From NCBI GenBank assembly GCA_944376785.1, contig CALWDV010000051.1, positions 1 through 8,604 of the forward strand: DNA of 8,604 nt, written 5' to 3'. Under the pieces are notes generated by a model. That model saw only the letters and a list, made by a program, of their open reading frames with translations. It was not told the origin of the DNA and did not search any database. Positions 1-6,623 of the stretch are shown in pieces. Made by a program: the position numbers and the translations under genes. Origin of the DNA: an uncultured Clostridia bacterium (GTDB lineage: Bacteria; Bacillota; Clostridia; Christensenellales; UBA1242). Each line of letters opens with the position of its first letter. Within the stretch, counting starts at the first letter, position 1.

Positions 1-499
1 GTGGATCAACGCAAACCATTTTTTTGCTTCTTTTAGTGTCGGTTATAACATAATTAATTGTAACTTCGGCAGCAGTTCCTGCTGTGGTTGGACATGCAAT
101 TAAAGCTAAACCTTTATTTTTTGTGTTTGCAACACCATCTAAACTAACAACATCTTTAAACTCTGGGTTTGTTGCAATAATTGAAATTGCTTTTGCTGTG
201 TCGATAACACTTCCGCCACCAACAGCAACAATAACATCTGCTTTACATTTTTTTAAAACCTTTAAACCTTCTTGAACATTTTCAACTGTTGGATTTGGTT
301 GAATGTTTGAAAATGTTGTGTATTTTACTTTTGCTTCATTTAACACATTTTCAACTTTTGCAAAAACACCAAATTTAACTAGTTCAGCATCGGTTAAAGC
401 TAAAACTTTTTTATATCCTCTTTGTTTTATTATGTTTTTTAGTTCACTTATTGAACCATAACCAAAATAACTGGTTTCATTTAAAACAACTCTTTCCAT
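1..499 (-). CDS. fucO: Iron-containing alcohol dehydrogenase, lactaldehyde reductase (FucO)-like, N-terminal part
   Basis: This is the 5' part (166 codons) of a group III metal-dependent alcohol dehydrogenase. The left window edge removes the rest. FucO reduces lactaldehyde to 1,2-propanediol with NADH in the cytosol, using Fe2+. The translation starts MERVVLNETSYFGYGS, has the nucleotide-binding GGGSVIDTAK at residues 94-103 and PTTAGTAAEVTINYVITD at 137-154. From memory these segments are very close to E. coli FucO, including the ILNETxWFG start and the TTAGTAAEVTINYVITD block. The metal ligands (one Asp, three His) would lie in the missing part of a roughly 380-residue protein and cannot be checked. 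The ATG at 497-499 is preceded by AAGGAG six bases upstream. The gene diverges from the FIST-ALDH operon. Another member of the family (butanol or 1,3-propanediol dehydrogenase) is the main alternative. The family call is firm; the substrate is inferred. Confidence 0.9.
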   Translation of the reverse strand, partial: MERVVLNETSYFGYGSISELKNIIKQRGYKKVLALTDAELVKFGVFAKVENVLNEAKVKYTTFSNIQPNPTVENVQEGLKVLKKCKADVIVAVGGGSVIDTAKAISIIATNPEFKDVVSLDGVANTKNKGLALIACPTTAGTAAEVTINYVITDTKRSKKMVCVDP

Positions 500-543
500 T
501 TTTTTCTCCTTTATTAATTAGTATCTTATTAATTAACATTAAT

Positions 544-572
544 ATTATATAATTTTAAAATAAAATAGTAAA
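544..572 (-). promoter_or_regulatory. Predicted sigma-A-type promoter of the fucO-like gene
   Basis: Read on the minus strand, a perfect TATAAT (-10, at 544-549) follows TTTACT (-35, at 567-572, four of six bases matching TTGACA) with a 17-base spacer. It would give a leader of about 40 bases before the ATG at 499. The region is very AT-rich, so the -35 is tentative. Confidence 0.55.
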
Positions 573-602
573 ACGTAAAAAATAAAAAATTTTTAGTGTT
601 AA

Positions 603-632
603 TTAATTTGTTTGTTAAAAAAATTTTATAAT
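603..632 (+). promoter_or_regulatory. Predicted promoter of the FIST-ALDH operon
   Basis: A perfect TATAAT lies at 627-632, about 44 bases upstream of the FIST start codon. The best -35 at usual distance is a weak TTAATT (603-608, 18-base spacer). A poor -35 can indicate activator dependence, but that is inference. It is back to back with the fucO promoter, leaving about 30 bases between the two -35 elements. Confidence 0.45.
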
Positions 633-675
633 GCTAAACTAACAATAAGAATTCATATTAAAGGGGGAAATTAAA

Positions 676-1842
676 ATGAATGCTTATAATGGTTATAGTA
701 CAAACCAAGACGCACTAAAAGCTGGTATTGAAGCTGGAAAAATGGCAGGACACAGTGCAACTGCCAAAATAGTTTTTGCTTATGTTAGTTGCGATTATAA
801 TGTTAAAAAGGTTATTGAGGGATTAAAAACTGTTTACGATTGTCCAATAATTGGAAACACATCTTTCACTGGCGTTATTCTTCCAAATGGATATGTTGGT
901 GGCGACAAACCTTTTGTTGGAATTTTAACAGTTTGTGGAAACGATTTAGAAGTTGGAGTTGCTTGTGTTAAAAAATCAAATCCAACAGAATGTGCTGTTG
1001 AAATTGGCGAACAAGTTGCTAAAAAAGCACTTAAAGATGCAGGTATGACTGTTGCACCACAAGTTATGTATATGGTTGCAAGTCCAACAGAAGAAGAATA
1101 TTTCTTAAAAGGCATTTCAAAAGTTGTTGGAAGAGTTCCTTTCTTTGGGGGTTCTGCTGCTGACAACACAATAGAAGGAAAATGGAGTTTGTTTGCAAAC
1201 AACACAGTTGTTCCAGAAGGTGTTGCTGTTGCATTTATTTATACAAATAAAGATTTTGCAAATGTTTTCACAGGAGCATATCGTGAAACAAAAGATATGG
1301 GAATTATTACAAAAGTTGATGGACACAGAACTCTTGTTGAAATTGATGGAAAACCAGCGCTAAAACAATATGCAAAATGGCGTGGTTTAAATCCTAAAAA
1401 CTTAATGGGAGCAAATCTTCTTTCTGCAACAATAACAAGCCCACTTGGTGTTAAAGACCCACTTGGCGACTTGGTTGCAATTCGTCACCCAATGGCTGGA
1501 AATGCAGATTTTAGCATGAACATTGGAAACAAGTTAGCAACAGGAACTTGCGTTATTAGAATGGAAGCAAGTGTTGATGAACTTATTGCAAGTGTTGAAA
1601 AAACACTTACCAAACTAAACAAAAAATTAGGAAAACCTGCTGCATTTTATCACCTTGTTCACTGTGGTGGACGTCGTGCAGGAATTGATGCAAGAATTAA
1701 TGAAGTTTATAATGCAATTAAAAAGGTTGTTCCTGAAACACCATTTATAACAGAATTCACTTTTGGCGAATATGGATTTGAAAAAGATGGCAGAAACACT
1801 TGTGGTGGTTTAATGCTTTCTTTCACAGCATTTGCTAAATAA
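676..1842 (+). CDS. Stand-alone FIST-domain protein (FIST_N + FIST_C)
   Basis: This 388-residue soluble protein consists of FIST N (about residues 29-225) and FIST C (about 228-366) with nothing attached. FIST is described as a small-ligand sensory domain, usually found alone or fused to signalling modules; its chemistry is poorly known. Family-like motifs are GNTSFTGVI (60-68), VPFFGGSAADN (154-164) and a C-terminal FTFGEYGF (361-368), which corresponds to the family's GE motif. There is no signal peptide, membrane segment, HTH or kinase part, so it should act in the cytosol. Eight cysteines are present (39, 56, 87, 97, 106, 292, 330, 376); C330 lies in HCGGRR and C376 in NTCGGLML, where many family members have an Asn/Thr-containing ending. 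The start has GGGGG eight bases upstream. The gene is first in an operon with an aldehyde dehydrogenase, suggesting a role linked to that enzyme's substrate. The domain call is confident; the function is unknown. Confidence 0.88.
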   Translation: MNAYNGYSTNQDALKAGIEAGKMAGHSATAKIVFAYVSCDYNVKKVIEGLKTVYDCPIIGNTSFTGVILPNGYVGGDKPFVGILTVCGNDLEVGVACVKKSNPTECAVEIGEQVAKKALKDAGMTVAPQVMYMVASPTEEEYFLKGISKVVGRVPFFGGSAADNTIEGKWSLFANNTVVPEGVAVAFIYTNKDFANVFTGAYRETKDMGIITKVDGHRTLVEIDGKPALKQYAKWRGLNPKNLMGANLLSATITSPLGVKDPLGDLVAIRHPMAGNADFSMNIGNKLATGTCVIRMEASVDELIASVEKTLTKLNKKLGKPAAFYHLVHCGGRRAGIDARINEVYNAIKKVVPETPFITEFTFGEYGFEKDGRNTCGGLMLSFTAFAK

Positions 1843-1853
1843 GGAGAAATGTT

Positions 1854-3296
1854 ATGAAAATGATTGTTAATGGAAAATTTGTTGATTCTTCTGATAAAAC
1901 AGTTTTAGAAATTGTTAACCCTTACACAGGAAAACTTTACGACACTGTTCCAAACGCATCACCAAAAGATGTTGATTTGGCTGTTACAACTGCTCACAAA
2001 GGTTATTTAATGTGGAAAGATGTTCCACTTGTTGAAAAAGTTGGCATTCTAAAAAAATTTTTAGATTTAGTTGATAAAAACAAAGATGATTTAGCATTAA
2101 CACTATCTTGTGAAACAGGAAAACCACTTAGCCAAGCATATGCAGAAATTGGAAACATTAGAATTGGTTTTGAAGGTTTTATTGAAAAAGCAAAACATCT
2201 TTATGGCAATGTTGTTCCTTTTGGAACAGAAGCAGGACAAGAAAAAACATTGCAACTAACACTAAGAGAACCTGTTGGTGTTGTTGCTTGTATTATTCCT
2301 TTCAACTTCCCTTGCGACTTGTTTGACCAAAAAGTTGCACCTGCATTACTTGCTGGAAACGCAGTGGTTGTTAAACCACCACATCAAAATCCAATAACAC
2401 TAATTAAGTTGGTTGAATTGCTATTAAAAGCAGGTGTTCCAAAAGAGGTTGTTCAGGTTATTACTGGTGATGGTCCTAAAACAGGTAATTCGTTAGCTTG
2501 TCACCCATTAGTTAACAACATAACCTTCACTGGAAGCACAGCTGTTGGAATTATAACATACTTAAATGGGGCAAAAAATCTTTCTCACACAGCACTTGAA
2601 CTTGGTGGAAACGACGCATTTATTGTTTTGGAAGATGCCGACATAGACCTTGCAGTTGAAGAAATGATTTGGGGAAGAATGTATAACAATGGTCAAGTTT
2701 GTTGTGCTTCTAAAAGATTTTTAGTTCAAGAAACTGTTAAAGATCAGTTTGTTAAAAAAGCTGTGGAAAGATTAAAGAAATTAAAAGTTGGTGATCCATT
2801 AAAGAAAGGAACCGACATTAGTTGTTTAGTAACCGAAGCAGCTGCTATTAGAGTGGAAAATCAAATTAAAAAAGTTATTGAACAAGGTGGAAAACTTGTT
2901 TTAGGTGGAAACCGAAAAGGTGCAACAATTTATCCAACTTTGATAACCGACATCCCAACAAGTGCCGATGTTGCAACCGATGAAGAAATTTTTGGACCAG
3001 TTGTTTCAGTTATTCCTTTCAAAACTGTTGCCGATGCCATTAAAATTGCAAACTCTTCAAAATTTGGTTTAAGTGGTTGTGTTTTCACAAAAGATGTTAC
3101 AACAGCATTTAATGTTGTTAAACAACTTGAATGTGGTGGAACTGTTATTAATGGTGCAAGTTTCCACAGAAGTTTTGAAATGCCTTTTGGTGGATATAAA
3201 TTTTCTGGTATTGGAACAGAAGGTGTTATGAGCACATTTGATGCTGTAACAAAGGTTAAAACAATAACTTTAAAAAATATTTTAAAACCAATTTAA
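1854..3296 (+). CDS. NAD(P)-dependent aldehyde dehydrogenase (non-acylating ALDH superfamily)
   Basis: This 480-residue cytosolic enzyme oxidises an aldehyde to the acid with NAD(P)+. All core ALDH elements are present: PFNFP with oxyanion-hole N151, cofactor-binding K174, FTGSTAVG (225-232), general base E249 in LELGGND, catalytic C283 in GQVCCASKR, EEIFGPV, and PFGGYKFSGIGTEG near the C terminus. The E249-C283 spacing of 34 equals that of human ALDH2 (268/302). Length is normal (about 480). The position equivalent to ALDH2 Glu195 is His177 (KPPHQNP), and the KPPxQ form recalls GapN-type enzymes, so NADP use is possible. The ATG is 11 nt after the FIST stop codon, with AAGGAG overlapping that stop, so the two genes are probably co-transcribed and co-translated. 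The divergent FucO-like gene suggests lactaldehyde or another short hydroxyaldehyde, by inference only. Succinate-semialdehyde or GapN-like activity cannot be excluded. Confidence 0.92.
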   Translation: MKMIVNGKFVDSSDKTVLEIVNPYTGKLYDTVPNASPKDVDLAVTTAHKGYLMWKDVPLVEKVGILKKFLDLVDKNKDDLALTLSCETGKPLSQAYAEIGNIRIGFEGFIEKAKHLYGNVVPFGTEAGQEKTLQLTLREPVGVVACIIPFNFPCDLFDQKVAPALLAGNAVVVKPPHQNPITLIKLVELLLKAGVPKEVVQVITGDGPKTGNSLACHPLVNNITFTGSTAVGIITYLNGAKNLSHTALELGGNDAFIVLEDADIDLAVEEMIWGRMYNNGQVCCASKRFLVQETVKDQFVKKAVERLKKLKVGDPLKKGTDISCLVTEAAAIRVENQIKKVIEQGGKLVLGGNRKGATIYPTLITDIPTSADVATDEEIFGPVVSVIPFKTVADAIKIANSSKFGLSGCVFTKDVTTAFNVVKQLECGGTVINGASFHRSFEMPFGGYKFSGIGTEGVMSTFDAVTKVKTITLKNILKPI

Positions 3297-3312
3297 AAAT
3301 AAATTAAACAAT

Positions 3313-3344
3313 AAAAAAAAGAACGAATAATTTCGTTCTTTTTT
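3313..3344. terminator. Bidirectional intrinsic terminator between ALDH and the orphan membrane-anchored gene
   Basis: GAACGAA (3321-3327) pairs with TTCGTTC (3332-3338) around a TAAT loop, flanked by A8 on the left and T6 on the right. It works on both strands and separates two convergent genes, starting 17 bases after the ALDH stop codon. Confidence 0.85.
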
Positions 3345-3356
3345 ATTTTTTATTAA

Positions 3357-3974
3357 TTAACCAGGAAAATCTAAATCGTTAATATAATCATATAATGCAC
3401 TATGATGTGCAACAAATGCAACTTGTGTGTAACTATAATTAATGCTTGTGTCTGAAATGATGTAGCATTTAATTTTTGTTAAAGCAGTGTTGTTTTCAAT
3501 GTTAACATAAACTGTGTCATAATAAATTGATTTATCAGTTGTGTATTTTGATTCATCTTCAACAACTTCGCCATTAACTTTTAATTGTAATTTTTCTGAA
3601 AAATTAAATTTTAAAACAAATGTTCCTGCGGCAGGTGTTTTTAATTCACTTGTTGAAACTGTGCTTTTAACAACTTCTGCTTTTGCTTTGCTTGAAAATG
3701 CACCTTGGAACAATGCACTAATAACACTTTCACGTGTTCCTTTTTCATACAAATTAATAATGTCATTAAACACTTTTTTGGTTTCGTCATCACCATCAGC
3801 AGAATAATAATTGTCTTTTGAATCGGTGTAAATTGTAATACCATTAATTTTTGAAGTGTTAATTACTTGGTTAAAATTTGTTTTTACAAGAGCCAAAGTT
3901 ATTGCTGTTACTGCAATAACACCAACTAATGCAATAGCAACTATTGTTAAAACTTTTGTTAATGTGTTTTTCAT
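3357..3974 (-). CDS. Unrecognised membrane-anchored extracytoplasmic protein, 205 aa
   Basis: I do not recognise this protein. It starts MKNTLTK, then has one long hydrophobic segment (about residues 8-30, all Val/Ile/Ala/Leu/Thr), which reads as an uncleaved signal anchor or a signal peptide without a lipobox cysteine. The remaining 175 or so residues are polar, Lys/Asp/Ser/Thr/Tyr-rich, with a single Cys (C170). They appear to alternate a helical stretch (about 63-103) with beta-rich parts (about 117-135 and 149-185), suggesting a small folded domain outside the membrane. The sequence ends in DFPG. The ATG at 3972-3974 has an AAGG core nine bases upstream. The gene has its own promoter directly after ftsH and its own terminator. 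Codon use matches its neighbours. It could be a substrate or partner of FtsH, but only proximity suggests that. Confidence 0.8.
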   Translation of the reverse strand: MKNTLTKVLTIVAIALVGVIAVTAITLALVKTNFNQVINTSKINGITIYTDSKDNYYSADGDDETKKVFNDIINLYEKGTRESVISALFQGAFSSKAKAEVVKSTVSTSELKTPAAGTFVLKFNFSEKLQLKVNGEVVEDESKYTTDKSIYYDTVYVNIENNTALTKIKCYIISDTSINYSYTQVAFVAHHSALYDYINDLDFPG

Positions 3975-4022
3975 TTTGTCTTACCTTTTATATTTTTTTA
4001 GTTTATTTATTTGCAAGTTTTA

Positions 4023-4036
4023 TGTGGTAATCCACA
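4023..4036 (-). other. Small hairpin in the leader of the 205-aa gene
   Basis: TGTGG and CCACA pair around a four-base loop (read as TGTGGATTACCACA on the minus strand). It lies about 15-28 bases after the predicted transcription start, well before the ribosome binding site. No U-tract follows, so it is not a terminator. It might stabilise the mRNA 5' end or be a short protein-binding dyad; a role is unproven. Confidence 0.3.
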
Positions 4037-4056
4037 ACTTATATAATCTAATGTTT

Positions 4057-4085
4057 ATTTTATTATATTACTTTTTAATTGTCAA
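4057..4085 (-). promoter_or_regulatory. Predicted strong sigma-A-type promoter of the 205-aa gene
   Basis: On the minus strand a perfect TTGACA (-35, at 4080-4085) is followed after 17 bases by TAAAAT (-10, at 4057-4062). The -35 begins only seven bases past the ftsH stop codon. It is the best promoter match in the window and gives a leader of about 75 bases. Confidence 0.65.
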
Positions 4086-4092
4086 AACAAAA

Positions 4093-6465
4093 TTAATTTT
4101 TTTCATCGTTAGATTTGTTTTCTGTTTTAACATCAGTTTTTTTAGAACTATTAGTGTTTTTAGTTGTTTTTGTTTTTTTAGTTTCGGTTGTATTTTTTGT
4201 TGATGCTTCTTTTTTTGCAGAAGTTTCTTTATTTTCATTATTAGTTACAGGTTCTTTGTTTTCTGCACTGTCATTTTTTAATGTTTCATTTAATTCTTTT
4301 GTTGCTTCTAATTCGGCACGTTTTTCAGCTTCACTTTTTTCTGCTATGCTAACATTATTATTAGTGCTTTGATTTAAAGTTTCATTTTTAATCATTTCAT
4401 AATCTTGTTTAGAAATAACACCTGCATTTGTTAAAGCTTCTGCTGCTTTTAGTTTAAGTTCTTGCATTTTTTTCAAGTTTTCTTGTTCAGCTTTTTTTCT
4501 GCGTTCTTCATTTCGTTTTTTTGCTTCGGCTTCTTTTACTTCCAAAGATTTTGCAACATCTTTATAGTTTGCACCATTAATAATTGCATCAACTTCTTCT
4601 GAATAAATGGTTTCTTTTTCAATTAATAGTTGTGCCATATTATCCAAAATGCTTCTGTTATCGGTTAAAATTTTCTTACCTTTTGCATAGCAATTATCCA
4701 TTATTGCTTTAATTTCTTCATCTATTAATGCCGCTGTTTCATCGGAATATTGAACTTGGGTTTGATAATCTCTTCCAATAAACACTTCACTTGTTTTTCC
4801 TAAATTAATAAATCCAAGCTTTTTACTCATTCCCCATTCAGTAACCATTTTTCTTGCAATGTCGGTTGCATGAGAAATGTCGGAACTAGCACCAGCAGTA
4901 ATATCGCCAAAAACAATTTCTTCGGCAATTCTGCCACCCATTGTCATACTAATTTTGTCACATAATTTTTTATAGAACAAATGGTCATTGTCGTTTGCAG
5001 GTCTGGTTGATGTGAAACCTCCTGCCATTCCACGAGGAATAATTGAAACCTCATGAACTTCATCACCATAATTTAATAATTTTGCTAAAATTGCATGACC
5101 AGATTCGTGATATGCAGTTAATTTTTTGTCTTCTTCTGTTATAATTTTTGATTTCTTTTGTGGTCCAACTAAAACCTTGTTAATTCCTTCTGTTATATCT
5201 TCCATTGTAATGGTTAATCGGTTATCACGTGCTGCCAAAATTGCTGCTTCGTTTAAGAAGTTTTCAATGTCGGCACCAGTAAAGCCACTGGTTAAACGTG
5301 CAATTTCTTGGAAATTAACACCTTCTTCAATAGGTTTGTTTTTTGCATGAATTCTAATAATTCCTTCTCTGCCTTTAACATCAGGAACGTTAACATAAAT
5401 TTGACGGTCAAATCTGCCAGGTCTTAACAATGCAGGGTCTAAAACATCTGCACGGTTAGTTGCTGCTAAAACAATAATTCCTTCATAACTTTCAAAACCA
5501 TCCATTTCAACTAAAAGTTGGTTTAAAGTTTGTTCTCTTTCATCGTTTCCACCACCTAAACCAGCACCACGTTGACGTCCAACTGCATCAATTTCATCAA
5601 TAAACACAATGCAAGGAGCACTTCTTTTTGCTGTTTCAAACAAATCTCTAACACGTCCTGCACCAACACCAACATAAAGCTCAACAAAATCTGAACCACT
5701 TATTGAAAAGAATGGAACATTGCTTTCACCAGCAACTGCTTTTGCAAGTAATGTTTTTCCTGTTCCAGGAGGGCCAACAAGCAACACTCCCTTTGGAATT
5801 CTTGCACCTAACGCTTTAAATTTTGCAGGATTTTTTAAAAATTCAACAATTTCTTTTGTTTCTTCTTTTTCTTCTTCTGCACCGGCAATATCACTAAATT
5901 TAATGTTTGTTTTTTCATTTAAACGTGCTCTGCTTTTTGCAAATCCACCACCAGCACCTTGACCTTTTCCACTTAACATTCTAAACATTAAAATGCCAAT
6001 AACAAGCACAATAATTATGCTCATATATGGAAGTATGGTTGATAAGAAACTTTGTTTAACAGTTACAGTTTCAATGGTGATTTTTTGAAAATCTTTATAA
6101 CTTGCATAGTCACTTGCGCTTTCACCAGCAACTAAACCAATTCCATTTGCTTTGTCAATTTTATCGTTAAATTCGTTAATCTCATCAAATTGAGATGTGA
6201 AAACAAATTCAAAATAATAATCAGAAGATTTTGGCCATTGGCTGTCGGTTATTTTACTATCAACTTTTCTAACCTTTGCTGTTCCACTATTGCTTAAATA
6301 AACATCTGAAATTTCACCAGCTTCCATCATATTTTGAAAAGCTGTCCACTCAATTTTTTTGCCAGGATTTCCTTTACCTGCCAAATAAAAAACTAAAACA
6401 ACAGCAAGAATCATAATTATTACAGTTATAATTCCTGACGCACTACTTTTTTTCTTGTTTTCCAA
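4093..6465 (-). CDS. ftsH: ATP-dependent zinc metalloprotease FtsH with an extended C-terminal tail
   Basis: This is a membrane-bound AAA+ hexameric protease that degrades misfolded membrane proteins and selected cytosolic regulators. Order of parts: TM1 about 11-29; extracytoplasmic domain about 30-140; TM2 about 144-164; Gly-rich linker; Walker A GPPGTGKT 231-238; pore loop YVGVGA 264-269 (Tyr where E. coli has Phe); Walker B FIDEID 288-293; second region of homology around ATNRADVLDP 335-344 with arginine fingers near R348 and R351; zinc site HESGH 453-457 plus probable third ligand D529 in ASSDI. The protease domain ends near 640. At 790 residues it exceeds the usual 600-700, because residues 641-790 form a charged helical stretch and then an Asn/Thr/Lys/Glu-rich tail. 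The start is TTG with GGAGG eight bases upstream; no in-frame ATG exists before the upstream stop at 6493-6495. No clear terminator follows the stop codon. Confidence 0.97.
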   Translation of the reverse strand: MENKKKSSASGIITVIIMILAVVLVFYLAGKGNPGKKIEWTAFQNMMEAGEISDVYLSNSGTAKVRKVDSKITDSQWPKSSDYYFEFVFTSQFDEINEFNDKIDKANGIGLVAGESASDYASYKDFQKITIETVTVKQSFLSTILPYMSIIIVLVIGILMFRMLSGKGQGAGGGFAKSRARLNEKTNIKFSDIAGAEEEKEETKEIVEFLKNPAKFKALGARIPKGVLLVGPPGTGKTLLAKAVAGESNVPFFSISGSDFVELYVGVGAGRVRDLFETAKRSAPCIVFIDEIDAVGRQRGAGLGGGNDEREQTLNQLLVEMDGFESYEGIIVLAATNRADVLDPALLRPGRFDRQIYVNVPDVKGREGIIRIHAKNKPIEEGVNFQEIARLTSGFTGADIENFLNEAAILAARDNRLTITMEDITEGINKVLVGPQKKSKIITEEDKKLTAYHESGHAILAKLLNYGDEVHEVSIIPRGMAGGFTSTRPANDNDHLFYKKLCDKISMTMGGRIAEEIVFGDITAGASSDISHATDIARKMVTEWGMSKKLGFINLGKTSEVFIGRDYQTQVQYSDETAALIDEEIKAIMDNCYAKGKKILTDNRSILDNMAQLLIEKETIYSEEVDAIINGANYKDVAKSLEVKEAEAKKRNEERRKKAEQENLKKMQELKLKAAEALTNAGVISKQDYEMIKNETLNQSTNNNVSIAEKSEAEKRAELEATKELNETLKNDSAENKEPVTNNENKETSAKKEASTKNTTETKKTKTTKNTNSSKKTDVKTENKSNDEKN
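4375..4476 (-). other. SHOCT-like helical hairpin in the FtsH tail (residues 664-697)
   Basis: Within the extra tail, the segment containing LTNAGVISKQDYEMIKNETL resembles the short C-terminal oligomerisation/targeting (SHOCT) motif: a Leu/Lys helix, a Gly-Val/Ile turn, then a polar residue pair, an aromatic, and Ile-Lys. It follows a highly charged Glu/Lys/Arg helix (about 640-665). The resemblance is by eye and needs a profile search. Confidence 0.4.
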
Positions 6466-6473
6466 AAATAATT

Positions 6474-6478
6474 CCTCC
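6474..6478 (-). promoter_or_regulatory. Ribosome binding site that sets the TTG start of ftsH
   Basis: GGAGG on the minus strand stands eight bases before the TTG codon at 6463-6465. No ATG or GTG lies in frame between this site and the first upstream stop. The next in-frame Met is inside TM1 (residue 18), which would remove half of that segment, so TTG is the supported start. Confidence 0.8.
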
Positions 6479-6570
6479 GCTATTTTTAATGCTTAGTAAT
6501 TTTAACATAAAAACGTTTTATTGTATAGCAATATAACAATTCTTATTATAAATATAAATAATATATAACA

Positions 6571-6610
6571 TAAAAAATAAAGAAAATTGTCGCATTTTCT
6601 TATTTTTTTT
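6571..6610 (-). terminator. Weak intrinsic terminator after the yyaC-like gene
   Basis: AAGAAAAT (6580-6587) pairs with ATTTTCTT (6594-6601) around a six-base loop. On the minus strand it is followed by a T-rich run (TTTATTTTTTA). The stem has only one G-C pair, so read-through into ftsH is likely to some degree. It begins 13 bases after the yyaC stop codon. Confidence 0.5.
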
Positions 6611-6623
6611 AAATTACTTACTA

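Noticed and set aside
84..275. Plus-strand 63-codon frame at the left edge
   Set aside because: The minus strand here encodes an unmistakable FucO-type N-terminal domain.
511..535. Direct repeat TTATTAATTA (511-520 and 526-535) in the fucO leader
   Set aside because: It is composed only of A and T in a very AT-rich spacer, and similar strings occur in other spacers, so it is not distinguishable from chance.
834..1326. Long minus-strand open frames opposite the FIST gene
   Set aside because: They run antisense to a clear FIST gene, have no good ribosome binding site, and arise from the skewed codon composition of the real gene.
2930..3235. Minus-strand frame of about 100 codons opposite the ALDH gene
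   Set aside because: It is antisense to the conserved C-terminal part of ALDH and its translation matches no recognisable family.
3726..3741. CACGTG in a TTTCACGTGTTCC context as a parS site
   Set aside because: The left half of parS (TGTTTCAC) is partly matched but the right half (GTGAAACA) is not, and it lies in coding sequence. A second CACGTG at 5226-5231 fits even less.
3541..3844. Open frames on both strands within the 205-aa gene
   Set aside because: The 205-aa frame has the promoter, ribosome binding site and terminator. The overlapping frames have none of these.
3856..4372. Plus-strand frames rich in Phe/Val/Leu that look like membrane proteins
   Set aside because: They are antisense to the Lys/Glu/Asn-rich FtsH tail and to the start of the 205-aa gene. 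Reverse-complementing such codons yields Phe/Leu/Ser/Val strings automatically.
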